Under the pieces are notes generated by a model that searched no databases, had not been told where the DNA came from, and was given only the letters and a program-made list of their open reading frames with translations. Shown piece after piece: positions 22,852-34,091 of a stretch of 64,000 nucleotides of DNA. The stretch comes from Artemisia argyi (taxonomy: Eukaryota; Streptophyta; Magnoliopsida; Asterales; Asteraceae), in contig CM060693.1 of assembly GCA_030686995.1 (NCBI GenBank), positions 119,129,228 to 119,193,227 on the forward strand, read 5' to 3'. Numbering within the stretch: the first letter of the stretch is position 1; each line of letters opens with the position of its first letter. A program made the position numbers and the translations under genes.

Positions 22852-24150
22852 CTAAAAATTCCCATTATTTTGAAAATTGTTCCCTTGAGGCGGGGCTTGG
22901 TTTTGATTTCCCTGAAAATTCCAATTTTGGTTTACACCTTGGTTTTGAAAACCTTGATTTTGCCGGTTTTGATTTTGATTAACTTGATGTGTACGGTTTT
23001 GCACATTGTTATTATGATTCTGATTTTGAAAACCGGGTGGTCCAAGATAATGGCTTGAACGATAGCTGAGGAGATTTCGATCTCCTTGAAGTTGTGGGTA
23101 ACCGATGTTACCCATGTTTGCAGCATACACGTTCTCTTGAGCATAAGCTCCGGTTGACAGACACTCATTATACGGATGTGGAACACCACAAGTAACACAA
23201 CCTTGATTCACAACATTGACTTGATGACTTGGTTTTTCAATGGACATTGCATCAACTTTCTTATTTAAAGCCACTAGCATACTCATCACTTCATCATTAA
23301 TTTTACCATTGTTAGACACATGTGGTTTATTTCTTGACATTCTAACACGAGCTTTATTCTCAATTATCATGAAAGCATCATTCGTATTTCTAGCCAACAA
23401 GTTCCCACCCACAGCAGAGTTGAGTGAGTCTTGGTCAACATGACTCAACCCATTATAGAAAGTGTCAATCTGCTGAAGGGGTGTGAACCCATGGTTCGGA
23501 CATTTTTCCATCAAATCTTTGAATCGGTCCCAAGCTTCACAAAACGACTCATCAAAAGCTTGTTGGAACCGAAAGATTTGGGAACGTAGATTAGAAGTTT
23601 TAGAAGGAGGATAGAAATAATTCACAAACTTGGAAGCAAGATCATTCCAAGTGTGAATCGAGTTGGGCGGTTCCTTTTCAAGCCAAGTCCGGGCTGCTCC
23701 TTTTAAGGAGAAAGGAAATAACTTCAATTTCACCACATCGTGAGGAACTTGATTCATTCTAATAGTCTCAGCGATGTCGGTGAAATTTCGGATATGAGCA
23801 TAGGGGTCTTCGTTATCAAACCCGTGAAAGGATATACCCGTGATTAAATTGAGTAATCCGTGATTGATTTCAAAGTTGGCATTGATGTCCGGAATCACAA
23901 TAGCTCTCCTCACACCGTTAAATGGTGATTGGAGTTGTTCTTCCATAGGACGCGGATCAAATACCGGTTGTTGTCCCATCGGCGGGATAACATTGTGCTG
24001 CGGACCACCCATCGGCGGGGGCCCGTTGTTTTGTTCGTTATGGTTCATCTCCTCGTTGTCAAGGAAATGAACCCGACTCGTATGTCGTAAAACCCGCTCG
24101 GGGTTTGAGAGCGGAGAAGTAAGATTCTCAGAAGTTGAACGGGTGTGCAT
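22852..24150 (-). pseudogene. Athila-1 gag
   Basis: 432 codons from an ATG at 24150. The N-terminus is basic and polar. The retrotransposon Gag core runs from about residue 95 to 260: FHGFDNEDPYAHIRNF, LKLFPFSLKGAARTWLE, FFYPPSKT-like segment and ESFCEAWDRFKDLMEKCP. After that come a possible Cys/His element (CVTCGVPHPYNEC) and a long Asn/Gln repeat tail. It would form the particle and bind element RNA. It stops at TAG 22852-22854 within the Asn/Gln tail, which may not destroy the core. Confidence 0.93.
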
Positions 24151-24667
24151 ACACCAAAATCAAAATTTAAAAGAAAAAGAAAATAGAAAAGAAAATCTTT
24201 TTGTTTTTAAATTTTTTTTTAATTTTTTCTCAAAAACTTTTTTATTTTTTTGTTTTTCTTTTCTTAAAACGTAACGTTAATCGAAAACCGTTTCTTTTAA
24301 AACCACGCGCGACGGGACGGGAGAGAAGAATGGATCTCTCTTCAGCTAGCAATTTAATGTCTTAGCTATCCGTATTTCCCGCTTATTCGGTTGTAGTAAT
24401 TGAAATAGTCCGATAAACAACTAAATTACGTTTTCGTTATATTGGGAGATTTATTTGGTTTACAACGCCCTTTCTTTCGATCGAGTCGAGGCTGTAACTT
24501 TTATTATTTTTTTGGTATTTTGTAAACACTTTAGTAAAAGTGTTTTGAATTTCTCAATTTTTATATAGATATATATACAAAATAGAGGAAGGCTTAACAA
24601 AACACGATTTTTCAAAACAATATTCAAAAATTCACTTCAAGCCTTCCCCGGCAGCGGCGCCAAAAAT
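24151..24667 (-). promoter_or_regulatory. Athila-1 leader with tRNA-Asp primer site
   Basis: The primer site TGGCGCCGCTGCCGGGG lies at 24646-24662 on the minus strand, five bases inside the LTR. The rest of the leader up to the gag ATG is AT-rich with T/A runs and no ORF. Confidence 0.85.
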
Positions 24668-27600
24668 TGATTCGTCGTGAAAACCAATTATATATAATAG
24701 TAGTATAGTATCGAAGTGATCCGCAAGAAATACGAATCACCCGAGTCGTTTCCAAGTGAAGGTGTGAATGGAATCAAGAATATCGATTCGTGTAAATCGT
24801 GTAGTGAGAAGTGGTGAAAAAGCAAATAGTGATCAAATAATTCAATTATCAACTAACAATTATGAAACATGCAAAGAGTACAAGCTAGTAATGCACCAAG
24901 GTCTAAAACGTAAAAACGGAAATGCAAACGCGATTTTTTAAAACGTAACGTACGAAATAAAACGCGAGTTTTAAGCTATACTAATCCTACGAACTTGGAA
25001 ATAATTTTAAAAAGTTAAAAATGATAAAAGAAAATTTTGAGAAAAAGAAAAATATTTTTTTGACTTTTTAATAATTTTTTATGAATTAAAAACTAATTAA
25101 ACTTTTTAATAATTAAAAGAAAATGTAAATAAAGTGAGAAAAATGCAAATTTAATTTCTAAAATTCTAAAATAACTGAAAACTATTTTCTAAAATATTTT
25201 TGGATTTTTCTGATTTTTTTGGATTTTCTAGTAATTAAAAAGTATTAAATAATGATTAAAAATGAAAATTAAATAGGAAAAATAGAAAATTAACTCAGAA
25301 AAATATGAAAAATTGCAGAAAATTATATTTTATTATTGAGATCCTAGGAAAAATAAAATGAACAGACGGTCACACACTAATAAGCAGATGGACACAAAAA
25401 CCAGTTAAAATAAGTGCTTATTTATAAGCTAATAAGCACTTATTATCACAAGAAACTCAGAAACAGTAGAGGCAATATCAAAAAGCATAAATCAACTTAT
25501 GATAATCAAAGAAGCACTCAAGGTAGCCCAATAAGCACATAAGCTGTTTGCATATATAAGACAGAAAAGCAGTTGACAGGCCCCACTTTAAGCAGTGATA
25601 TAAGCACTCTAATAAGCTAATTTTTGAAAAGTTAAGGTGGCAGCTACTAGACCACCTAGCAGAGAACTCAGAAAACACAAAAGCCCTAATTTAGTCGCAC
25701 CAATAGACCTTCAATTAAGCCCTAGTTCAGCAATGCAAAACTGGTTCAGCTGCTACAGTTGACTATTTGTATTGCTTCCTAAGTTTGACTAAAGTGAGTT
25801 TAAGCAAATCTAAACCACTTCTGAATGTATATAGAACTTATTTAACCACTTAAATCATAATCACAAACATCAAATTCACAATTTCAAACAAGTTACAGTA
25901 GCAGATCACAGAAGTGCAAACAGAATTTTTAGCAAACATGCAATTTTGACTTTTTGTAAATAATGTGCAAGTTTAATGGTTACTCTAGTTCTATAATGAC
26001 CTAAGGAGACTAATGGTGCAGAAAAACAAGCAAGTAAACACCTCAGGCTAGCAGTGCACTGATTTACAAAACACCCTCTTAAACCTACAATTACACTACC
26101 ACTACTAAACTAAACCTTGAACCTACTGATTTTATTAGTAAAATAGATTAAGTAAACCCTAAGAAGGCTTAATGATCACACATAACACAGTAAAAGCAAT
26201 CAAATCAAGCATTAACAGTTTAAGCTAAAACAAGGCAGTGAGATTATGAAGTAGGACTAAAATATCTATAAAAATCACATAAGCACATGAAAAGCTACTG
26301 ACTTCAAGCATAAACAACAATAAGCAGATAATTATTAAACTAAAGCAACAAACACTATGCTACTATTATTGAAATACAAATAAGTGCTTAAAAGTAAAAT
26401 GAGAAACTTACAAAGCTTTCCCCCTCAGCTTAAACAGAGGGGGTTCACTAAGCTTGCATGTCTCTTTGACAGGCCAAGTGGACTTCTTTTGGCTGCCAAT
26501 CAACCACCAATAAGCTGAGCTTATTCAATAAGCTCAGCCAGTTGACTTTTCTTGACTGTTTGGAAATTTTTAGATTTTGAAAGTTTTAATCACCAACTAC
26601 CTTTATAAAACTAGAATAAGCTTATACTTAAGCTGAAATCAAGTAAAGTAAAAATCTTTTTGTGTTTTTATACTTTTCTTATTTTTTTTTATTTTCTTTG
26701 ATTTTCTGAAATTGTATGAATGAAACAGAAGTAATGTAAAACTAAGATATAAATATTGATTTGAAACTATTTTGAAGCAGGAAATAAAGTGATAAAGTAA
26801 CTAAGACAATGTAAATAAGCAGTAATGAAACAACAATTAAAAATGCTTTGTATTACTTGAAAATGAAATTACAATTTGAAATCAAGAGAGCTACAATTCT
26901 GGAAAGAAAATGGCAGAGTTTTGCTACTCAAAACTCCACACCTTAAACGTCTAAAGGGGGGGGGGGTTTATATAGGGGAGCAGGGGATGAGGAGCCTAGG
27001 GTTTTAGAAGGATCTAGAGCTCCAATTGAGGCCACAAATCTTCAATTCCACGTATGATGTTGTCATCCCACCAATTCTATCCATTTGAGACCATCTTATC
27101 TTCAATCCACGTATTATTAGCCAATCAGGGAGCATTATTAAGCCACGTTGGAGGGGATATGACACCATCTGACACGTTGTCAGATGGTTCTAGAATGATT
27201 CCTAGTACGAGGTTAGTATATGGATGGGTACGAGGTAATTAAGGGTGAGGTGCAGGGTAAATGGGAGGGAGATGATCCACAGTAAACGGGCGCCATGGTT
27301 ATTTTTTATTATAGTTTGATTTAGGGTTGGGTCGGGTTTGTGATGGGATTTGGCCGGTTAATAATAAGTGGGGTGGGCTTTGTATACTTTGGTTGTGGGC
27401 TTGGGTAAGGTTGTGTTTGTTTTATTTTGGATTAAAGGATCCGGTTGAAGTAGTAACAAATTAAACCAAGGGATCAATTTTGTACTTTATGAAAATAGAG
27501 GGACCCAAACTGCCAATCATCATAAATATTATTCCAAGGGTCTTTTGTGGCATTTTATGAATACTTGGAGGTCTTGAGAGCCAATTCTTCAAAATATCTT

Positions 27601-27944
27601 CAAAAGGACCAAAAGTGGCAACTTTGAAAGTTGAGGGACCAAATGTGTAAACTTGACCAAACTTTATTCCCGGGTCACTTTGGTGGTTTCTAAAACTTTG
27701 AGGACTCCATTGACCATGTAAGCTTTGACTTTGACCACTAAGCTTCCCCGGCTCCGGCTTTATTCACTTTTCCAAATCTCGTGCTCGTTTTGTCATTTTC
27801 TCGTGATTTTTCGTCCTTTTCTTAAATATCCGTTCCTGCACATTCACAAATACAAAAACACACATTCTTTGGCATTATTGGTTAGTTTTTTGTTTATTTG
27901 GTCCAATTTTGGCTTAGAAAAGGTGAGTGAATAAGCACTCACCA
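24668..27944 (-). repeat. Athila-1 5' LTR
   Basis: 3,277 bases, from TGATTCGTCG to GCACTCACCA in plus orientation; partner of 13061-16334. The inverted repeat CCATCTGAC/GTCAGATGG is at 27165-27187. A G run upstream of the TATA-containing segment (near 26957) is longer than in the partner LTR. Confidence 0.93.
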
Positions 27945-29664
27945 CGCGGGCAGCGCGCCAGGCGTCTGTAAATGTTTCCCAAGTGTTGGGTGTTTGGATC
28001 TTATAAATACCTATCCTTGCTAAACCCCCAAGTGTACTTCACACTAAACCTTAACATTAATCATTCTAAGGTTTACCAACTCAAATAGCCAATTTGGAAA
28101 TCATTTGTGAAGTGTTTAAAGAGAAACCAAATTACCAAGGGTTTAAAGTGTAGATAGGGTAATTTGGAAGGGGTAGAAGTGTATCTCCTCACATGGCATA
28201 GAAAAGAGAGAAAGAATATGCCAAGGAATATTCCAATGCTTAGGGGGAAGAATGAGATGGAGGGTTGAGATGAAATGGTTTGAATTGGATGGCTAGGATC
28301 AAAGGGAGCTTCCCTTGGTTTTCAAACAATATGGCATGTGTGGAATGTGGATGGATGAGATGATCTCATTTGAAATGGATGGCTAAGATCAAGTATGCCT
28401 AGGTTAGGGTTGAGGAGGATATTCCAAGGAATATGCTTTGTTTGGGGGGAAAGGGTGAATGGAGGGTTGAGATGAGTTTGTTTGAAATGGATGGATGAGA
28501 TCAAAGGGAGCCTCCTTTGCTTGGGGGGAAAGGTTGGATCAATGGTTGGGATTGTTTTGGTTTGAATTCAATGGCTAAGATCAATCACATGTGGTGGCAT
28601 AGATAGGAGAGATTGGATGGATGGTTGAGATGAGTTTAGTTTGAATTCAATGGTTGAGATCAAACCCATGTGATGATATAGAGATGATGGGTTGGATGGA
28701 TGGTTGTGATGTGTTGTAATTTGAAATCAATGGCTTGGATGAGAGGAGCCATATTAGGGTTTCCAACAATTGGCATGTGTTTAATATGAAGGGTTGGGAT
28801 GTGTTGTAAGGGAATGGATGGTTAGGATGTAGTGTGTAAGGGAATATGTAAGGGTGTAAGAGATTGTGTAAGAGAATATATGATTTAGATATGATTGGAT
28901 ATGATTGGTTTTGTCTTTTTTATAAATGGGATTAAGAGAGGATTAAGACATAATCTAATTGTCATTAAGAAGAAAAGGTTTAGACAATTAAGATTATAAG
29001 TTGAGAAAATCATAGGTTACTTATAAGTTCAAGTAACACAACGTCGAGAACCCATAGTTTCATATCTCGTGACTTTCCACGACTCGACGTTCTCAACTAA
29101 TACCTTGGTTCAAACAAGTTAAGTGCTTTGCCTTGATGTAAAGCATAACCCAAATGGGAAGGGATGCGTTTACGCAAAGTGACCTTTGACTTAGTTTGAC
29201 CAATAAGGGAGTAAAGCCGTTACGTAATTAGAGAAGACGTAAGTACGGGATATGAGCATACAGATGCTTCAACACGATGTTACGTGAAATATATAAACTC
29301 CCTAAGTTTAGAAAAGCCTTGGCTAGAGTTGATAGAGTTGGCGTTTTCCCGTAAATGGGTATTCTAAAAGTGGAATCTCTCAAGTCTCAAAACTCATCTC
29401 GAGTGTTCTCAATTAAGCACATAACATATTCATACCTGTATTGAAAGATCCACATTTGTCGGGTAAGGGGAAAGCTGACTTTAAAAATTCGCCCGGAACC
29501 ATACAGACTCCTGGCGCGTCACCCGCGTGTTGACGCACGGGCAGCGCGCAAGGAGCAAACATTGGCTCCGGCGATTTTGAGCTAACGTTTGTTATTTTAT
29601 GTGTTTCGATGGTATGTTTGTCATCATTAAAATATAAAGAGAACTTGATCATGTTGCCTCAACA
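27945..29664 (-). repeat. Copia-1 5' LTR, outer part
   Basis: After the cgcgg duplication the Copia-1 LTR resumes with its GC island and runs to CCTCAACA at 29664. The last 190 bases match the fragment at 1-192. The junction at 29664/29665 cuts the extra ORF of Copia-2. The matching target duplication at the other end lies outside the window. Confidence 0.85.
28220..28870 (-). repeat. Degenerate tandem repeats in the Copia-1 LTR
   Basis: Imperfect units of about 80-110 bases share the core pattern GGATGGTTGAGATGA, then TTTGAATT, then AATGGCTAAGATCAA. At least five units can be traced from about 28250 to 28760, with shorter GGATGG steps after that. They lie upstream of the TATA box on the element strand. 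Confidence 0.6.
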
Positions 29665-30306
29665 GTCCCTATTTCCTAAAGTGCTAATGACATTGGCCCT
29701 AATGATCTCCTCCCATTTCAAGAATTGAGGTCTCAACTCATTGAGCTCCATTCCAAACGGGTCTTTGGCTACTTCCTCTCCTCCTCGGGTTCTCCTGGTG
29801 TGAGAAGTCCTAACAAAAAGATGGCCACAAATTTCTTCTTTGGTCACTAAAGGGGTATCATAAGGATGAATGCGGTCATGGATTGAGTCAAGAGTTGAAA
29901 GTGGCCATTTGTCGGTGTAAAGACATGTGCCCCGATTAGGAACACGAAGGACTTGAGCAAATTGAGCTAAAGTGATTTCAAAGTCATTTTGGTTGATAGA
30001 GAATTTTAGTGACATAAGACCTTCATCATCCGTGCTAAGGGTCACGGAAGCATAGAATTCTAGGATGAAATGAGGACAAATTGGCTCATCTATGTCTAAG
30101 AGACAATCAAAGTCAATAAAAGAGAGTTGTTCCCTAATGTTGGTTCCGGTAAGGAAAGTAGGATCAATGGTTCTACCCTCATGAACATAACGCCTCTCAA
30201 GGTTTTTAAAGATTTCTACTTGGGCCGAGGTTAGCCCTTTGGTCTTGTGGTGTTTGGGTAGGTATTTGGTGGTATCTTTGTGGTCATAGAAGGTTACGGG
30301 AGGCAT
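29665..30306 (-). pseudogene. Copia-2 envelope-like extra ORF, truncated by Copia-1
   Basis: The likely start is the ATG at 30306, giving MPPVTFYDHKD; it follows a TTTTCTAG splice-acceptor-like site. The open frame continues upstream to 30426 but that part looks intronic. About 213 residues remain. The segment with HFILEFYASV, LKFSINQNDFEITLAQFAQVLRVP resembles, from memory, the plant transposon-associated domain found in extra ORFs of Sirevirus and other plant elements. The last two codons before the stop at 29659 come from the Copia-1 LTR (TGT TGA). Function in the element is unknown. Confidence 0.65.
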
Positions 30307-31133
30307 GATGAACCTAGAAAACATAATTATCAAAATTTTAGCTTGTGTAAGTAGTGGTTTAAGTATCAAAAATTCTAGTGTGTGCCTATATGAAAACAAT
30401 ATGGAGTTGTGATTATCTCGACTCATTTTAATGTTAAAATGGTTTTACTTATGCAACTTTTGTGTAAATTTTGAGATAATCCAAATGCTCCTAGTTCAAT
30501 GTAGCTACGGTTGAATGTACCCGAAAATACATATTAGTTATGTATTCCCTTTAGCATTCAAGAGACATAATGCAAGTGATGTTTTAAACATAACGTTTTT
30601 ATTTTGTATTATCAATGAAAAGCTATTTTTCCTAAATGTGAGAAGATTTTTCAAAATTTTGACATGGGGTGTTTGGTATAATGTGATAATGTCTTACAAG
30701 ATGCAATTCCTAACTAATGAAAAACATAAACTGTTTTGTTTATAACAAATTTTCTTCATGAATTCCTAAGTTGATGCATAACCCCAAGTTTTTAGTTTTG
30801 TGCATAAATAGAGTTTCCTAGACACAGATCAGGGGAGTAATTGTGTTTAGAATACTTACAATGATGGCAGGAATGATGAATGGCTGAGCAAGAACCCTAA
30901 TTTTCGTGTGAAAATGGATATAGAAGTGAATAGTAACTGTTTTTGGTGAGTGGTATAGAGTATGGGGCTTGTATGGTTTAATATATAAAAAGAGAACCTG
31001 TGCAGGTGGTTGACGGACTGGGCGGAACCAAAAATAGGGATCCGCCCTTAGATTTTATTGGTTCCGCCAGTCTTGCAGATTAAGGACATAAAATTTTTGT
31101 TTTTGATTTCTACGATTTTATTTAACGTTTGAA
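30307..31133 (-). other. Copia-2 region between pol and extra ORF, intron-like
   Basis: No gene is seen. On the minus strand a donor-like GTAAGT lies at 30859-30854 and an acceptor-like TTTTCTAG ends at 30314, eight bases before the extra ORF ATG. This would define an intron of about 546 bases. A ten-base inverted repeat GGCGGAACCA/TGGTTCCGCC lies at 31021-31068 and echoes the LTR promoter island. Confidence 0.5.
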
Positions 31134-31556
31134 CTATGAAGTAGGTTCCATAAGTCCTAGTCCTAGTCTAAGAAGAATAAATGGTTCACATTTAAGAGGT
31201 TTTGTAAGAATGTCGGCAATGTTATGTTCGGAGGATACTTTCTCGATGGAGATGTTTCCTTTTTGAACATTGTCACGAAGGAAATGATGACGAATTTCTA
31301 TATGTTTAGTATGAGCATGTTGGACATGATTTTTACTAAGGTCGATGGCTCCTTTGTTGTCGCAAAGGATAGATATGTCTTTCGTCACAATTCCGTAGTC
31401 CACGAGAGCTTGCTTCATCCAAAGAGCTTGTTGACATGCTTTTCTGGCGGACACGTATTTGGCTTCCGTTGTTGAGATTGCGAGTGCCGTTTGCTTCTTT
31501 GAGAACCATGAGGTGAGACAATGTCCAACAAAAGTACAAATACCACTTGTACTTTT
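31134..31556 (-). pseudogene. Copia-2 RNase H, C-terminal part
   Basis: Continues in phase from RT after a TGA at 31557-31559, where the family has Arg (CGA to TGA). Visible blocks: STSGIC, TEAKYVSA-type, ALWMKQALVDYG, ILCDNKGAIDLSKNHVQH with the catalytic Asp, HTKHIEIRHHFLRD and ADILTKPL. The ending is complete at TGA/TAG near 31134. It degrades the RNA strand in an active element. Confidence 0.85.
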
Positions 31557-32420
31557 TCAATCAACATAGTCACCGGCATGATCCGAGTCGGCATACACTA
31601 TGGTTTCTACACCCGTTCGTTTGGGATACCCTAATCCTAGATGTGTAGTGCCTTTGATGTGCCTAAAAATTCTTTTTACGGCTTCGAGATGAATTGGTTT
31701 GGGATCTTCTTGAAAACGAGCACATAGACAAATGCTAAACATAATGTCGGGTCTACTAGCCGTGAGATAAAGTAGACTACCAATCATACCCCTATATTTA
31801 GTGTTATCTACGGATTCACTTTCCTCATTCTTTGTAAGTTTGGTTTCCGAGGACATAGGCGTTTTGATAGGTTTTGAATCTTCTAAACAAAATTTCTTAA
31901 GCATGTCTTTTATGTATTTAGATTGATTAAAGAATATCCCATCTTCTAATTGTCTAATTTGAAGTCCTAAGAAAAAGTTGAGTTCTCCCATCATACTCAT
32001 CTCAAACTCGTCATGCATGATTTTAGAGAAATCATTGCAAAGCTCTTGACAAGTTGATCCGAATATTATGTCATCAACATTAATTTGAACTATGATAATG
32101 TGTGATTCATACTTCTTAGTAAAGAGAGTGTTGTCAACTAGGCCCATGGTATACTTATGGTCAACTAGGAAGGTTTTAAGTCGATCATACCATGCTTTTG
32201 GAGCTTGCTTAAGCCCGTATAAAGCCTTTTTAAGTTTGTAAACATGATTAGGTTTTTCAAAGTTGGTAAAGCCCGGAGGTTGAGCAACATAAACTTCTTC
32301 ATTAATAAAACCATTTAAGAATCCACTTTTGACGTCCATTTGAAAAAGTTTAAAGTCATGTGCGCATGCATATTCAAGTAAGATTCTAATTGACTCGAGC
32401 CTAGCAACCGGAGCAAAAGT
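31557..32420 (-). pseudogene. Copia-2 reverse transcriptase and RNase H start
   Basis: The open frame runs from the TFAPVAR block through MDVKSGFLNG (first catalytic Asp), LYGLKQAPKAWYD, and the active site. That site reads INVDDIIFG where copia RTs have YVDD, so the Tyr is Asn. Then come FFLGLQI, RPDIMFSICL and the RNase H start YADSDHAGD. An in-frame TAA at 32421-32423 precedes it. Neighbouring damage already makes pol non-functional. Confidence 0.9.
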
Positions 32421-32969
32421 TTAATCGTAGTCAATGCCTTCTTGTTGATTATAACCTTGTGCTACTAGCCTAGCTTTGTTTCTAGACACAACTCCGTTTC
32501 CAATTATAGTTTGATTCTTTGGTTGAGGAACTAGTGTCCAAACATCATTTCTAATAAATTGGTTCAATTCTTCTTGCATAGCAATTATCCAAGATTCATC
32601 ACTTATAGCTTCTTTTATATTTTTAGGTTCAATGGTTGATATAAAACAAAAATAGTTACTTTCATTTTGAGCTTTTGATCTTAAGGTTCTTTCATTAAGT
32701 TTACCTATGACACTATCTAATGGATGACTTTTAGATTCTTTGACATTGACTATTTCTCTATTTAATAGTTCATCCTCCTTGTCATTTTCTAAATCAATTT
32801 GATTAACAACTTGACTTTCAACTAAGTCATCATCTACCAAAGGTGATGTCTTAGAGGGAGGTGGACTTTCGTTGAATGTTACATTCAATGATTCCTCGAC
32901 TCTTAAAGTTTCCTTATTTAGAACAATATAAGCTTTGCTATTTTGTGAATATCCAAGGAGTACTCCCAA
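32421..32969 (-). pseudogene. Copia-2 integrase-RT linker and RT N-terminus
   Basis: Starts within LLGYSQNSKAY, then an acidic linker with HPLDSVIGKLNERTLRS and the RT entry DVWTLVPQPKNQTIIG. After IIG about a dozen residues usual in this family are missing in frame before SRNKARLVAQGYNQQEG. It ends at a TAA in the codon after GIDYD. The upstream join to integrase at about 32968 is a frame change with another short deletion. Confidence 0.85.
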
Positions 32970-33670
32970 ATACTTTAAAGTATCCTAATGTTGGATTTTT
33001 ACCTCTATATATTTCATATGGAGTTTTATCTAAAAATAGTCTAATTAGGACTTGGTTTAATATATAAGTTGATGCGTCGACGGCATTACACCAAAACTTT
33101 TGTGGAATATTTTGTTCGTTAAGCATTGTTCTACTCATCTCTTGAAGTGTCTGGTTTTTACGTTCTACTACACCATTAGATTGAGGAGTGCGAGGAGCCG
33201 AGAAATTATGTGTTATACCATTTTTTTCACAAAATTCACCAAATTGTATTTCGTTATCAAAATTCCCGACCATGATCCGTTCTAATAGACACAATGCAAT
33301 TTCCTACTTGATTTTGAATTTTCTTTCCAAGTATTTCAAATTGTTCGAAAGCTTCATTTTTACTTTTCAAAAATCTTGTCCACGTATATCGTGAAAAATC
33401 ATCTACTATGACCAAAGTATAGAAGTTGCCTCCATAACTTTGAATAACGGATGGACCAAACAAATCCATATGCAAAAGTTCTAAACATCTAGTTGTGGAT
33501 ACCATATTTTTAGCCTTATGGCTACTATGAACTTGTTTACCAATTTTGCAAGCATCACAAAAGTGTTGGTCGTATTTCAACTTGGGTAGGTTTCTAACTA
33601 ATTCCTTAGAGGATAGGGATTGAATAAGTCTCATATTAGCGTGACCTAAGCGTCTATGCCAAAGAGTCAA
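32938..33670 (-). pseudogene. Copia-2 integrase
   Basis: Two overlapping frames. The first (33670-33257) has LWHRRLGHANM and CDACKIGKQ (zinc site), first catalytic Asp in LHMDLFGP and second Asp in RTDHGREF. A frameshift at about 33260-33290 leads to the second frame, with the catalytic Glu in NGVVERKNQTL and the block WCNAVDASTYILNQV. All three acids are conserved, unlike Copia-1. The frame is lost again at 32968. Confidence 0.88.
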
Positions 33671-34073
33671 GGACTCATCTAATGAGGTAAGGCAAAGTTT
33701 ATCTCTAGATGTTTTATCAATTTCATGACATATACGTTGTTTTTAAGAACTCCTTTAGCTATAGTTATACCATCTTTAAGTATTTTACTTTCGTTTTCAC
33801 TAAAGAGTACTTTATACTTTTTACGGCAAAGTTGGCTAATGCTAAGAAGATTAAATCCTAAGTTATCAACATGAGCTACATCATCAATAGATAGAGAGTC
33901 GTGAGAGATAGTACCTTTTCCGATGATTTACTTTTAAGCTTGCTACCAAAAGTAACGTTACCTCCGTCATAGACTTGATAGGTAGAGAAAAGGCTTTTGT
34001 CCCCCTTCATGTGTCTTGAACAACCGCTATCTTTGATCCATTCATCCGGTTCCAAACACACTTTTAAGCACAC
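33671..34073 (-). pseudogene. Copia-2 protease
   Basis: The retropepsin motif reads KDSGCSRHMKGD at about 34045-34010, with the following DGGNVTFGSKLKSK strand. A frameshift near 33930 separates it from the downstream part, which can still be followed as LGFNLL-type and ILKDGI-type strands down to the integrase start. The DSG triplet is intact. Confidence 0.8.
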
Positions 34074-34091
34074 CTATTTTATAACAAGCAT

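Larger units (their letters stand above)
13061..27944 (-). mobile_element. Athila-1: near-complete Ty3/gypsy Athila element
   Basis: A 14.9 kb element on the minus strand, inserted in the Copia-1 5' LTR with a perfect cgcgg duplication (13056-13060 and 27945-27949). The LTRs are 3,274 and 3,277 bases and almost identical. Order on its own strand: LTR, tRNA-Asp primer site, gag, protease, RT, RNase H, integrase, 2 kb of untranslated DNA, LTR. Athila placement rests on the integrase and protease style ([17 protein letters not shown]) and the primer. Gag-pol carries at least three stops and two frameshifts, so it is not autonomous. No envelope-like ORF is seen after pol. Confidence 0.95.

Noticed and set aside
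29413..29652. 79-codon minus ORF at the Copia-1 LTR end
   Set aside because: Lies wholly in LTR sequence, crosses the GC island and has no family resemblance.
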